Positions 1 through 8,830 of a stretch of DNA of 64,000 nucleotides are shown here, in pieces (the first letter of the stretch is position 1; every line of letters starts with the position of its first letter). This DNA comes from Romboutsia maritimum. GTDB taxonomy: Bacteria > Bacillota > Clostridia > Peptostreptococcales > Peptostreptococcaceae. Below the pieces are notes generated by a model, which saw only the letters and a list, made by a program, of their open reading frames with translations, did no database searches and was not told the origin of the DNA. Made by a program: the position numbers and the translations under genes. Where the stretch lies: contig NZ_NOJZ02000003.1 of assembly GCF_002251085.2 (NCBI RefSeq), forward strand, positions 1 to 64,000, given 5' to 3'.

Positions 1-943
1 GATTATATGCTAATATTTCATTAGTTGATGAATCTTTTATCGTAGATAGATAAGCCATTTTGCCATTGCCGTACGGCATATATGTAATATCAGTTAACAT
101 TATTTTACCAGGTATATTTTGTTTAAATTCCCTATTTAACTTATTTGGAACAACTCTATGTTCTTTCGTAGCCTTAGCCATGCGTTTGTATGGATTAGAT
201 TTACGTATTGGACAAATAATATTATACTTTCTCATTATTCTTTGGATTTTCTTTCTATTCATTATGACATTGAATTTATTCTTTAATATCATCTTTATGG
301 TTCTAGAACCTTTCTTATATCCACGGTAATTAAATGCTTTTAGAATAATTTCTTTTGATTTAAGATCTTCATTTTCCATCATATCTCTAGCTTTAAAGTT
401 TCTTAAAAAATTATAATAACCTGAAGTAGAGACATTAGCAATTTTGCATAAATGTCTCGTCATATTATAAAGTTTAAAGTCCTTAATTAAGTTTTGTATT
501 AGCCTAAATATCATAGATGATGGTAATTTCTTATTTATCACCTGCCTTTCTTGCAGCTCGAGCTTTTTTATCAATTCAAGCTCCGCTTTAAGATACCTTA
601 TTTCAGCATCTTTTTTAGCAAGAACTTCTTCAATCGTTAAATCTCTATTAAGTGTTCTTCCTGAATTTAAAGTTCTAGTATCTTCTAAACCTAAAACGCC
701 TTTATCCTTATATGCATTCCTCCATCTTCGACTAGCTGAATCTATACGCTTAATTCCAATTATATCAATATTAAATCCAGCATCTTTAAAAATTTTTCTC
801 GAAGTTTTTCCATTTTCATATTCTGCAATAAACTGTAGTTTAAATTCATTAGTATAAGTTATCCCCTTAGAGGACACATTTTTTATATATTTATTTTTAG
901 ATAATTCTAGTATTTCTTGCTCTGTAAATATCTTTTTACTCAT
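1..943 (-). mobile_element. IS3-family transposase, fused OrfA-OrfB, cut by the left window edge
   Basis: The frame opens at ATG 943, preceded by TGAGGAG, and runs without a stop off the left edge (at least 314 residues). Residues about 15-75 look like the OrfA helix-turn-helix, about 100-130 (LTIEEVLAKKDAEIRYLKAE) form the coiled coil, about 140-175 resemble the OrfB HTH_21 segment, and LTDITYMPYG at about 284 carries the first Asp of the DDE catalytic triad. OrfA and OrfB of this family are usually joined by a -1 frameshift; here both halves are in one frame. The remaining catalytic D and E and the other end lie outside the window, so activity cannot be judged. Confidence 0.9.
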
Positions 944-980
944 ATTTCAATCACTCCTCAATTAATATTTTACAAAAAAA

Positions 981-1030
981 GACCCTATATAGATAGACAC
1001 GTTTTTTCTCGTGTCCACTATATAGGATCC
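981..1030. repeat. Subterminal hairpin / probable IS end
   Basis: GACCCTATATAGATAGACACG is followed after a T-rich loop by CGTGTCCACTATATAGGATC, an imperfect stem of about 20 bp just upstream of the transposase start. It is probably the right terminus of the IS. Such fold-back structures in IS elements can block translation of transposase mRNA read in from outside. The exact element boundary and target duplication cannot be set because the other end is missing. Confidence 0.6.
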
Positions 1031-1092
1031 ATTTTACCTTTGTTCTACGCTTTTTTTATTTGAATTTATAATTTTTAAATGTGATTAAACTT

Positions 1093-1365
1093 TTAAAAAA
1101 CCTTATTACTAGTTTTTGGTGTAATTATATTTGATATGAAAATCAAAATTATACTTATCATCCAAGGTTTTAATCCAAATTGATTAATCAATAAATTAAC
1201 TCCTGAAATTGTAACTAAAGCATATTTAATTGTAATCAAAATTGTATTTTTAGAGCTTTTTCCTGATAAAATCATTCTTATGCATAAAGCAAACATCCTT
1301 ATGCCTACAAAACCTACCATCACTCCTACAATATCTTGAATTAAATAATAATAATGAAATTCCAT
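1093..1365 (-). CDS. Small membrane protein of unknown function (90 aa)
   Basis: Not recognised as a named family. About three hydrophobic segments (residues 8-30, 42-60, 66-84) suggest an integral membrane protein. The start ATG at 1365 has a good ribosome site (AAGGAG, about 9 nt away). It begins 21 bp after the NhaC-type gene and is probably last in the transcript aminotransferase - NhaC - this gene. No terminator hairpin is visible between it and the IS end at about 1030, so the element may have inserted into the 3' region of this operon. A role as an antiporter accessory protein is only a guess from position. Confidence 0.6.
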   Translation of the reverse strand: MEFHYYYLIQDIVGVMVGFVGIRMFALCIRMILSGKSSKNTILITIKYALVTISGVNLLINQFGLKPWMISIILIFISNIITPKTSNKVF

Positions 1366-1386
1366 AACTAATTACTCCTTATTCTT

Positions 1387-2826
1387 TTATATAGTTGCTG
1401 CAGCTTCTTCGTCTTCTTCAAGTGCCTTAATCTCTTCTTCTGTATAAGTCTTCATACTAAATCCAGTAGCTCCATATATGAATGATATTATAGGAGTTAT
1501 CCAACTTAAGAAACAATATGGTATAAACTCAAATGGGCTAACACCTAATGTCTGACTACAGAATATAGCATTTGAGTTCCACGGTATTAATGGACCACCA
1601 AGTGTAGCTGTATCTTCTATTATTCTAGATAAGTTTTCTGGCTTTAATTTAAATTCTTTGTATAACGGTGACATTACAGTTCCTACAAATACAGATGTAA
1701 ACATCATAGATGAACTGAATGCATTTGCAAAATAACTTGCAATAAATGTAGCACCAACTAACTTAGTTCTAGAGTTACCTATTTTATCTATCATTGGTTG
1801 TAATAATATTTCTAAGAAGCCAGTTTTTTGAAGTATACCTGCTATTACGAATACGATAAATACTAATAGCACTGTTTCTGCCATACTCATTATTCCACCA
1901 CGATTTAATAATTTATCTGCATAATTAAGACCTGTATCTATAGAGTATCCATTTAACATATATTTTAATATATCACCTATTTTTTCACCTTCTTGAACAA
2001 CTGCTATCCCCGCTCCAAGAATTGATGAAAATAGTATAGATACTATTGGCGGCTTTTGTAATAATAATAAAGCTAATAATATTATTATTGGAATTAAAGC
2101 TATAAATCCTATGTGGAAATTAGCTTTTAAAACAGTCACTACTTGATTTATTTGATTATAATCTATTGTATTATTTGCATATTTGAATCCTATTACTGTA
2201 TATAAAACTATACATAATAAGTATGAAGGTACTGTTGTAAATGTCATATGTTTTATATGTGTTATAACGTCAGTTTTACAGACAGCTGCTGCTAAATTTG
2301 TAGAATCTGATAAAGGAGATATTTTATCTCCAAAAAATGCACCCGATATTATAGCTCCAGCTGTAAGTCCAGCAGGAACACCCATACTAGTTCCTATACT
2401 CATTAATGCTATACCAGAAGTCCCTAAAGTACCCCAAGAAGTTCCAGTAGCTATAGATGTAAGAGAGCATACTATTAATGTTGTAAGTAAGAAATATTTA
2501 GGTGTTATTATTGTAAGTCCGCTGTAAACTATTGTAGGTATAGTACCAGCTGCTATCCAAGTAGCTATTAATACTCCTACTGAAATTATAATTAAGTTAG
2601 ATTGGAAAGCATCCTTCCCAACTGAGAATCCAAATTCTTCTATTTCTTTATTCGTATATCCTAATTTCATAGATGCAGGAACAACGATTAACCAAGATAA
2701 TAAAAACATTGTTGTTATAGATGCCTTAAATACAACCATACCAACTGTAGTTAAACATATAATTGAAAGCATTACTAAAGCTGCAAATTTAAATGTAGGT
2801 TTTCTTTTTTCAATATTTTTACACAT
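1387..2826 (-). CDS. nhaC: NhaC-family Na+/H+ (or substrate/Na+) antiporter
   Basis: 479 residues with about 11-12 membrane helices. The family signature is visible: a Gly/Ser/Thr-rich stretch (GTSWGTLGTSGIALMSIGTS) and then GAFFGDKISPLSDSTN at about residues 165-180. NhaC relatives exchange Na+ for H+, or malate/lactate-type solutes. Substrate is not decidable from sequence, but sitting 81 bp downstream of a beta-C-S-lyase/aminotransferase gene in the same sigma-54-driven transcript suggests an amino acid or its breakdown product. The C-terminus is acidic (TYTEEEIKALEEDEEAAATI). A second copy lies at 38511-39854. Confidence 0.9.
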   Translation of the reverse strand: MCKNIEKRKPTFKFAALVMLSIICLTTVGMVVFKASITTMFLLSWLIVVPASMKLGYTNKEIEEFGFSVGKDAFQSNLIIISVGVLIATWIAAGTIPTIVYSGLTIITPKYFLLTTLIVCSLTSIATGTSWGTLGTSGIALMSIGTSMGVPAGLTAGAIISGAFFGDKISPLSDSTNLAAAVCKTDVITHIKHMTFTTVPSYLLCIVLYTVIGFKYANNTIDYNQINQVVTVLKANFHIGFIALIPIIILLALLLLQKPPIVSILFSSILGAGIAVVQEGEKIGDILKYMLNGYSIDTGLNYADKLLNRGGIMSMAETVLLVFIVFVIAGILQKTGFLEILLQPMIDKIGNSRTKLVGATFIASYFANAFSSSMMFTSVFVGTVMSPLYKEFKLKPENLSRIIEDTATLGGPLIPWNSNAIFCSQTLGVSPFEFIPYCFLSWITPIISFIYGATGFSMKTYTEEEIKALEEDEEAAATI

Positions 2827-2907
2827 GATGTAATTCTCCCTCTATTTATAACGACATTTAAATAACGTTTTCATTTTACTCATTTGACTGTTTTATTTAC
2901 CTCTTAA

Positions 2908-4077
2908 TTAAGATATTATTGCTTTTTTAATTCTATTTAATCCTTCTTCAACCATAGCCCTTGGACAGGCAATGTTTATTCTTTGATATCCATCTCCACC
3001 TATACCAAAAGATACTCCGTTGTTTAGTGCAACCTTACCTTTTTCAACTAAAGCTTTTGCAACTTCTTCATCACTTAATCCAGTTTTACTGAAGTCTACC
3101 CATAATAAGTATGTTCCTTCTGGTTTTCTAACTTTTAGAGAAGGCATATTTTCTTCAATATACTTTACAGCAAAGTCTATATTTCCTTCTATATATTCAA
3201 GGTATTCATTTAACCAATCTTCTCCATGATTGTAAGCAGCTTCTGTAGCTACTAAGCTGAATGCATTATTTCTTCTTATATCTAATCTAATAAAAGCAGA
3301 ATCTAATATTTTGTAGTCTTCTTCATTTGGTAATATAACTTGAGACATTTGTAATCCAGCTATGTTGAATGTCTTAGTAGGTGCCATGCAAGTTATACTA
3401 TTTTGTGCAAATTTTTCACTTATTGATGCAAATGGAGTATGCTTGTGTCCTTTGAAAATTATATCACTGTGTATTTCATCTGAGATAACCTTTACATTAT
3501 GCTTAAGACATATATCTCCTAGTTTTTGTAACTCTTCTTTAGTCCAAACTCTACCTACTGGATTATGTGGGTTACAAAGTAAAAATATTTTTACATCTTT
3601 GATTTTAGCTTCTATATCTTCATAATCCATAATATAGTTTCCATCTTCTAATTTAACTAAAGGACTTATTATTAACTCTCTTCCATTTTGTTTTACAACA
3701 CTATTGAAAGGACTATAAACAGGCTCTTGTATCATTATCTTGTCATTTTTTTCAGTCATTTCTTGTATCAATATACTTATAGTTGGAATAACTCCTGGGC
3801 TGAATACTAACCATTCTGGTTTTATTTCCCATCCATATCTTCTAACTACCCAGTTTGCAATTGATTCATTGTAAGATGCTGGTCTAGTTGTATATCCATA
3901 AATGCCTTGTTCTACTCTTTTTTTAAGTGCATCTATTACACATGGAGCTGTTTTAAAATCCATATCTGCTACCCACATAGGAAGAAGATCGTTTGTTCCA
4001 TATTTTTGTTCCATCTCTGACCATTTTGCTGCAAAGTTATTGCTTCTATCAATTACAGTATCAAAGTTATAATTCAT
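2908..4077 (-). CDS. MalY/PatB-family PLP aminotransferase / cystathionine beta-lyase
   Basis: 389 residues, full length for fold-type I PLP enzymes of the MalY/PatB group. Visible landmarks are LPMWVADMDF near the N-terminus, the PLP-binding stretch CNPHNPVGRVWTKEEL (about residue 170), SDEIHSDI (about 200) and the lysine that holds PLP in APTKTFNIAGL (about 235). Members cleave C-S bonds of cystathionine/cysteine or transaminate. First gene after the sigma-54 promoter at 4124-4138, so expression should depend on the activator at 4454-6505. Paralogue at 37275-38453. The exact substrate is unknown. Confidence 0.9.
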   Translation of the reverse strand: MNYNFDTVIDRSNNFAAKWSEMEQKYGTNDLLPMWVADMDFKTAPCVIDALKKRVEQGIYGYTTRPASYNESIANWVVRRYGWEIKPEWLVFSPGVIPTISILIQEMTEKNDKIMIQEPVYSPFNSVVKQNGRELIISPLVKLEDGNYIMDYEDIEAKIKDVKIFLLCNPHNPVGRVWTKEELQKLGDICLKHNVKVISDEIHSDIIFKGHKHTPFASISEKFAQNSITCMAPTKTFNIAGLQMSQVILPNEEDYKILDSAFIRLDIRRNNAFSLVATEAAYNHGEDWLNEYLEYIEGNIDFAVKYIEENMPSLKVRKPEGTYLLWVDFSKTGLSDEEVAKALVEKGKVALNNGVSFGIGGDGYQRINIACPRAMVEEGLNRIKKAIIS

Positions 4078-4123
4078 AATTGTTATACCTCCAATATTTT
4101 TTTAATTATATTTTATGTATAAA

Positions 4124-4138
4124 GCAATATATGTGCCA
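4124..4138 (-). promoter_or_regulatory. Sigma-54 (-24/-12) promoter of the aminotransferase-NhaC operon
   Basis: Read on the minus strand this is TGGCACATATATTGC, a perfect match to TGGCAC-N5-TTGC with GG at -24 and GC at -12. The expected transcript start is near 4112, leaving about 35 nt of leader before the ATG at 4077, with GGAGG at a normal distance. A sigma-54 activator gene lies directly upstream. Confidence 0.9.
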
Positions 4139-4295
4139 AATTTTCAATTTTTTTATATGTAAGGAAACTATACTAAGTAATTTCATGTGAATAACCTATA
4201 AATGCTAGTAATACTAATGAGTCTAGAAATGTAAAAAATGACATTTTGAGCAACAAACAGAGTCGTTGGCAATATGAAGTATTTCGTCGACACAC

Positions 4296-4310
4296 CGCTT
4301 AGGCTAAGCG
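4296..4310. repeat. Short palindrome between activator gene and sigma-54 promoter
   Basis: CGCTTAGGCTAAGCG is a 7-bp inverted repeat around one base, about 160 bp upstream of the -24 element. It is followed by a T-rich run on the plus strand, so it may be a weak hairpin or a protein-binding site. The rest of the 4139-4453 gap holds only AT-rich sequence and the AACCC boxes listed separately. Confidence 0.35.
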
Positions 4311-4383
4311 AATTTTTTATTCGTTAAAAATCTTATTATTTTTCTAAATGTTTTAATAAAATCAATAGTTTTATGATTTTTTT

Positions 4384-4443
4384 AACCCATTAATAAAACA
4401 AATAAGTTTAAAAGGTAACCCAAATAACCCATTAAACCCATAA
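4384..4443. promoter_or_regulatory. Tandem 9-bp AACCC boxes, probable activator-binding sites
   Basis: AACCCATTA occurs at 4384. Then three back-to-back 9-mers AACCCAAAT, AACCCATTA and AACCCATAA occupy 4417-4443, just below the activator stop codon. The 4384 and 4417 copies are 33 bp apart (three helical turns). The block lies about 250-300 bp upstream of the -24 element, where enhancer-binding proteins usually bind. The same core recurs upstream of the second sigma-54 promoter (8676-8719), which supports a shared activator. Binding is inferred, not shown. Confidence 0.6.
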
Positions 4444-4453
4444 TTTCTTAAAT

Positions 4454-6505
4454 TTAATTTTGTTTAAGAAAATTTCTTCCTTTTTCTGTGATTATTGAAC
4501 CACCACGACCGGATAAAACTTTTACAAACTCAAATTTTTGAAGTTCCAAAAGAATACTTCTTATTTGTTGCTCCGTTAAAAATATTTTTTCTTCTACTGC
4601 ATATTCATAAAGCTTTCTTCTTCCTATTCTTTGTTTAAGTATATATGCTTCATTTATTTTTCTTAAAACAAACATGTAATCATTTAAATCCCTCTTAAAA
4701 TTTGGTATAGGAAGTTTATTATTTTTCTTCAATATTTCAGAGCAATAATCTTTAGTTTCAATTGATTCAAGCATATACTCTGGTAAATCAGATACTGCTA
4801 TTACTTTTTTATCTATATATGAGCAATATTCAGCTAAATTTCTTAATTCTCTTATATTCCCTTCCCAACGATATGATTTAAATACTGCTATTACTTCATC
4901 AGAAAGATTAAAGTGAACATCGAGATTCTTTTTAAAAGAATCAAATATTAAAAATACATCTTCTACACGTTCTCTAAGAGGACTAATTTTTAGAGGAAGA
5001 ACATTTAATCTATAAAATAAATCTTTTCTAAATTTATTATCACAAACTAATTTTCTTAAATCTCTATTTGTAGCTGCAATAATTCTTATATCTACATCAA
5101 TAACTCTATCAGAACCAACCCTTCTAATCTGCTTCTCTTGTATTACTCTAAGAATATTAGCTTGAGAGTTTAAATCCATCTCACCAATTTCATCTAAAAA
5201 TATAGTTCCATTATTAGCAAGTTCAAATAATCCTATCTTCCCACCTTTTTTTGCACCTGTAAAAGCCCCTTCATCGTAACCAAATAATTCACTTTGTAAA
5301 AGCCCTTCCTGAAAAGTACTACAGTTTACTGCCACAAAAGGTCCTTGTTTCCTAGAAGAAGAACTATGTATAGATTGAGCAAATAGCTCTTTGCCTGTGC
5401 CACTTTCACCTATAATTAAAATAGATGAATTAGATTGTGCCATTTTATAAGCAATTTTTTTAGTGTTTAGTATATCTTCACTAATTCCAAGTATATCATC
5501 AAAATTGTACTTACTTACGTTTCCAGAATCAAGTAATTGAGCTCTAAGTTTAGCTTGTTTCTTTTCTGTTTGATAAAACTTAGCAATTTTTATTATAAAT
5601 CCACTAAATACGTTTATGTTAGTATATCTAATATCTAAATTTATATCTATATTATTTACTTTAATAAGCTTTTGTAAGTGAGTGATTTCTTTATTTTTTA
5701 TTTGATTAAAATCAAAAGATTTTATATAGTCTCCGATGTACTTACCTATCATTTCATTATCATTAAGAGATAAAATTTCTCTTGCTACATGACTATAAAA
5801 TTGAACCATACCATCATGGCTTACACATATTATTCCTTCATCTATAGCAGATAATAAAAAATCAAATTGATTTTCCAACTTAGTTTGAGTTACTAGAAGT
5901 TTTTGTGTAATGTAGCTAGTAGGAATAATTTTATCTATAAATTTTTTTAATAAATCTTCTTTTATCAAATGTTCAAGGTTTAACTTTATAGCTATATCAG
6001 TTATACACCCTAAATCCATTATCCTATATCCTAAGTCTATAATCTCACAGTTATCAGCTTGTATAACAAGCTCTTCTCCTGGTGTCAAAACTACAGAATT
6101 AGGTGGAATTTTTTTTATCTCAGGATAGCAAGGCATAATGTTAGGAATTTCCATTCCCAACCTGTATATAAGAGTTATTGTTTCTAATGCCATACTCTTA
6201 GATAAATTATATACAAACACAGTTTCACATTTGTCTACTTTAGCAATTTTTTTAAAACTAGATTTTTCAAAAGTTAATTTAGGTATAACTATCTGGGTAT
6301 CTGAAGCACACATTGTAGAAATTTCTTCATATTTTAACTTTACAGAAAGAATAATTAGTTTTTCATCAAAAAAAGTAATGTTGCCTTCTTCAAAAGAGTA
6401 TAGATTTATTTTTATATTATCACCTAAAAAATATCTTATTTGATTTGCATACACTTCTCCTGCCTCTTTTTTTAGTGTTATTATAGCTAATTCTCTTTTT
6501 TTCAT
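4454..6505 (-). CDS. Sigma-54-dependent transcriptional activator (PAS-AAA+ with winged-helix tail)
   Basis: 683 residues. An N-terminal receptor region of about 190 residues resembles the PrpR type, and a PAS-like domain follows at about 205-310. The AAA+ core at about 335-560 has Walker A GESGTGKE, the sigma-54 contact loop GAFTGA, Walker B TIFLDEIGEM and FRKDLFYRLNVLPL. The C-terminus (about 600-683) reads like a winged helix (LTEQQIRSILLELQKFEF) rather than the usual Fis-type helix-turn-helix. It lies between two -24/-12 promoters that share upstream AACCC boxes and is the obvious candidate to control both. Paralogue at 40362-42464. The signal it senses is unknown. Confidence 0.9.
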   Translation of the reverse strand: MKKRELAIITLKKEAGEVYANQIRYFLGDNIKINLYSFEEGNITFFDEKLIILSVKLKYEEISTMCASDTQIVIPKLTFEKSSFKKIAKVDKCETVFVYNLSKSMALETITLIYRLGMEIPNIMPCYPEIKKIPPNSVVLTPGEELVIQADNCEIIDLGYRIMDLGCITDIAIKLNLEHLIKEDLLKKFIDKIIPTSYITQKLLVTQTKLENQFDFLLSAIDEGIICVSHDGMVQFYSHVAREILSLNDNEMIGKYIGDYIKSFDFNQIKNKEITHLQKLIKVNNIDINLDIRYTNINVFSGFIIKIAKFYQTEKKQAKLRAQLLDSGNVSKYNFDDILGISEDILNTKKIAYKMAQSNSSILIIGESGTGKELFAQSIHSSSSRKQGPFVAVNCSTFQEGLLQSELFGYDEGAFTGAKKGGKIGLFELANNGTIFLDEIGEMDLNSQANILRVIQEKQIRRVGSDRVIDVDIRIIAATNRDLRKLVCDNKFRKDLFYRLNVLPLKISPLRERVEDVFLIFDSFKKNLDVHFNLSDEVIAVFKSYRWEGNIRELRNLAEYCSYIDKKVIAVSDLPEYMLESIETKDYCSEILKKNNKLPIPNFKRDLNDYMFVLRKINEAYILKQRIGRRKLYEYAVEEKIFLTEQQIRSILLELQKFEFVKVLSGRGGSIITEKGRNFLKQN

Positions 6506-6548
6506 CTTTACTCCCCATATCCTAGTAATAATATTTTTTATTAAACCG

Positions 6549-6577
6549 ATTATAACAATCTTTTACATAAAACGCAA
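6549..6577 (-). promoter_or_regulatory. Sigma-A-type promoter of the activator gene
   Basis: On the minus strand TTGCGT (6577-6572), a 17-bp spacer and TATAAT (6554-6549). It lies just downstream of the hairpin that closes the reductase gene, so the activator has its own housekeeping promoter. Confidence 0.65.
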
Positions 6578-6586
6578 AAAGGTAAG

Positions 6587-6623
6587 AAAGAGAGATAAAA
6601 TATAAAATTTATCTCTCTTTTTA
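6587..6623. terminator. Hairpin terminator of the CoA-disulfide reductase gene
   Basis: AAAGAGAGATAAA pairs with TTTATCTCTCTTT around a short loop, with T runs on both sides. It sits between the stop codon of the reductase gene (6667) and the activator promoter. Confidence 0.65.
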
Positions 6624-6666
6624 ATATCTATTATTTAATTTTTTATATAACTTAAATAAATTAATC

Positions 6667-8001
6667 TTACTTACAAACATTACCTGCGACATTTAGTACA
6701 TCCCAAGTTCTAGCGAATGGCGGTGCATAGCATAAATCTAACATTCCTAATTGATTAGTAGTCATTTTGCCGAATATAGCTGCTGCTAATACATTTACTC
6801 TTTGAACTGCATCCTTAAATCCTGCAACTTGCCCACCTAAAATAACCTTAGTATCAGCATCATAAACAAGTTTTACATATATCTTATCTCTACCTGGATA
6901 GTAGTTAGTTTGGTTAAAGTCACTTATAAACTTAGATTTATAGTTTAATCCTAGTTTCTTAGCTTTTGCTTCAGTTAATCCTGTAGCCGCAGCTTCCATA
7001 TTCATAACTTTTATACAACTTGATGATAAAGAACCTTGGAATGAATTGTTAGCTCCTGCTAAATTTTCTCCAACTATTCTTCCTAATTTGTTAGCTCCAG
7101 TTGCTAAAGGAACAAACATATTCTCCTTAGTTAATGTATTTTTTATAGTTGCACAGTCTCCTGCTGAATATATATCTTCTACAGAAGTTTTACCGTATTC
7201 ATCAACTATTATAGCTCCATTACCTAACATATCTATCTTTGTATCTTTTAAGAATGAAGTGTTCGGTCTAACACCAGTAGCTATAATAACTAAATCAGCT
7301 TCTATTTCACCTTTATTAGTTATTATTTTTTCTACTTTAGTTTCACCTAAAAACTCAGATGCTAACTCTTCTAAACGTAAGTCTATACCATGAACTTTTA
7401 TTTCTTTTTCTAATACATCAGTTATTTCCTTATCAAATACTTGATCTAATATTCTATCTGTAGCTTGTATAACAGTTACTTCTTTACCTAATTTTTTAGC
7501 AGCTTCAATAGCTTCTACTCCTATAAATCCAGCACCTATTATAACAATTTTTTTTATTTCTTCTTTTTTTAATAATTCTTTAATTTTTATACCATCTTTC
7601 ATAGTTTTTAAAGTTGATACATTTTCAAGTTTAACATTTTTTATAGGAGGTATTATACTACTTGCCCCCGTTGCTATCATCAATTTATCATAAGAATCTT
7701 CAAACTCTTCTCCAGTTTGTACATTTTTAACTACTATTTTTTTTAAATTAGAGTCAACATTTATAACTTCATGGAATATATTCAAATCTATTCCAGACTC
7801 CTTAAATTCCTCTGGACTTCTAGCAATCATATTATTCGGTTCATCAAAAAATCCTCCAACAAAATATGGAAGTCCACATGCTCCAAAAGACACTATGTCT
7901 GTTTTTTCATAAACTACAACTTCATATTCTGGCTTATTTCTTTTTAATTTAGCTGCTGCACTCATACCAGCTGCTACTCCACCTACTATTATAACTCTCA
8001 T
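6667..8001 (-). CDS. cdr: CoA-disulfide reductase / NADH oxidase-like flavoprotein
   Basis: 444 residues of the pyridine nucleotide-disulfide oxidoreductase class. FAD site VGGVAAGMSAAAKLKR at the N-terminus, single redox cysteine in SFGACGLPYFVGG (about residue 43), NAD(P)H site IIGAGFIGVEAIEAAKKLGK (about 152), and FAD site IYSAGDCATI (about 275). One active-site cysteine rather than a CxxxxC pair is typical of CoA-disulfide reductase and NADH oxidase. It follows the glutaredoxin-like gene after a hairpin, so it may be transcribed separately or by readthrough. CoA-disulfide and O2/NADH activity cannot be separated from sequence. Confidence 0.85.
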   Translation of the reverse strand: MRVIIVGGVAAGMSAAAKLKRNKPEYEVVVYEKTDIVSFGACGLPYFVGGFFDEPNNMIARSPEEFKESGIDLNIFHEVINVDSNLKKIVVKNVQTGEEFEDSYDKLMIATGASSIIPPIKNVKLENVSTLKTMKDGIKIKELLKKEEIKKIVIIGAGFIGVEAIEAAKKLGKEVTVIQATDRILDQVFDKEITDVLEKEIKVHGIDLRLEELASEFLGETKVEKIITNKGEIEADLVIIATGVRPNTSFLKDTKIDMLGNGAIIVDEYGKTSVEDIYSAGDCATIKNTLTKENMFVPLATGANKLGRIVGENLAGANNSFQGSLSSSCIKVMNMEAAATGLTEAKAKKLGLNYKSKFISDFNQTNYYPGRDKIYVKLVYDADTKVILGGQVAGFKDAVQRVNVLAAAIFGKMTTNQLGMLDLCYAPPFARTWDVLNVAGNVCK

Positions 8002-8154
8002 AAGTATCCTCCTTAAATATATAATTCATATAAACTAAGTAACTATCCTATACTATTAAAATATTTTCCATAATAACATATAAAATACAACAATTATATA
8101 TTTTTGAGTAATTTCTATTTTGATTTTTTATATAGTTTAAAAATTCTTCAGAAT

Positions 8155-8187
8155 AATCCCCTCTTTTTCTATAAAAAGAAGGGATTT
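8155..8187. terminator. Hairpin after the glutaredoxin-like gene
   Basis: AATCCCCTCTTTTT pairs with AAAAAGAAGGGATT around a 5-nt loop, just after the stop codon at 8209 on the minus strand. The following sequence is only weakly T-rich, so partial readthrough into the reductase gene is possible. Confidence 0.55.
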
Positions 8188-8208
8188 ATATTATTTACTA
8201 ATATTAAC

Positions 8209-8463
8209 TTATTTACACAATACTTCATTTAAATCTAATGTTTTTGTTCCATCTTCTAAAATGAAGCATGGTATTCCTATACCACCCGCAGCTTTTACCC
8301 CATCATATATTCCTGAACCTTCACGTAATGCTAAATAATCTTTTAAATCTGGTAAGCTTGATGATAAATTTTTAAAATCTACATCTATATCCTTCCCTCT
8401 TAATTGGCATAATGCATATATTGTGTCTGGGCATAAATGACTTCCTACTACTGTTACTTTCAT
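8209..8463 (-). CDS. Glutaredoxin/thioredoxin-fold small protein
   Basis: 84 residues. N-terminal beta strand MKVTVVGSHLCPDT with a single cysteine at about residue 11 (CPDT in place of CxxC), and GIGIPCFILEDG with the cis-proline typical of the fold and a second Cys next to it. It is probably a thiol-disulfide or metalloid-reducing accessory protein. It is the first gene behind the sigma-54 promoter at 8549-8563 and lies upstream of the CoA-disulfide-reductase-like gene, which fits a low-molecular-weight thiol redox role. No closer family could be assigned. Confidence 0.65.
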   Translation of the reverse strand: MKVTVVGSHLCPDTIYALCQLRGKDIDVDFKNLSSSLPDLKDYLALREGSGIYDGVKAAGGIGIPCFILEDGTKTLDLNEVLCK

Positions 8464-8548
8464 GATAAAATCCTCCTTAATATTGTTTTAATATTTATGT
8501 AAAATTTTTAAATCTCTGCTACCATTCAGAGTTCTTAATTTTATTAGA

Positions 8549-8563
8549 GCAATAATTATGCCA
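8549..8563 (-). promoter_or_regulatory. Sigma-54 promoter of the glutaredoxin-like gene
   Basis: Minus strand TGGCATAATTATTGC matches TGGCAY-N5-TTGC exactly. The start would be near 8537, leaving a leader of about 75 nt before ATG 8463. Confidence 0.85.
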
Positions 8564-8603
8564 AGTTTTTTTTAACATATTTTTTTCTACTAAAAGTATA
8601 AAT

Positions 8604-8650
8604 AATGACAGATATTCTTGATTATCCAAAAATATCTGTCGTTATTTTTT
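8604..8650. terminator. Bidirectional-looking hairpin
   Basis: AATGACAGATATT pairs with AATATCTGTCGTT and is followed on the plus strand by a run of T. No gene ends here on either strand, so it is either an orphan terminator left by gene loss or an insulator between the AACCC boxes and the sigma-54 promoter. Confidence 0.5.
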
Positions 8651-8675
8651 TACTGTATTTAAACGATTTTCTTTT

Positions 8676-8719
8676 TTATGGGTTGAACTGTATCAATCAT
8701 TTGTCACTTTAAACCCAAA
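8676..8719. promoter_or_regulatory. Paired GGGTT/AACCC boxes upstream of the second sigma-54 promoter
   Basis: TTATGGGTT at 8676-8684 and AAACCCAAA at 8711-8719 face each other, cores about 34 bp apart and about 115-155 bp upstream of the -24 element. Same core as the tandem boxes at 4384-4443. Probably the activator site of the 4454-6505 protein (inference). Confidence 0.55.
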
Positions 8720-8768
8720 TTTAGTAGCTTAATACACAAATTTCCTCCCTAGAAATCTTAATAATATT

Positions 8769-8822
8769 AAAAAGGCAAGGTCTTGTGAATAGCTATTTTC
8801 ACTCTGCCTTACCTCTTTTTTA
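8769..8822. terminator. Hairpin terminator after the MotB remnant
   Basis: On the minus strand AAGGCA ... TGCCTT with an inner GTGAA/TTCAC stem, then TTTTT. It directly follows the stop codon of the truncated MotB gene. Confidence 0.6.
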
Positions 8823-8830
8823 TAATTATT

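Noticed and set aside
8676-8684. A fourth sigma-54 promoter near the GGGTT box
   Set aside because: No GG-N10-GC spacing there; only 4124, 8549 and 40215 match fully.
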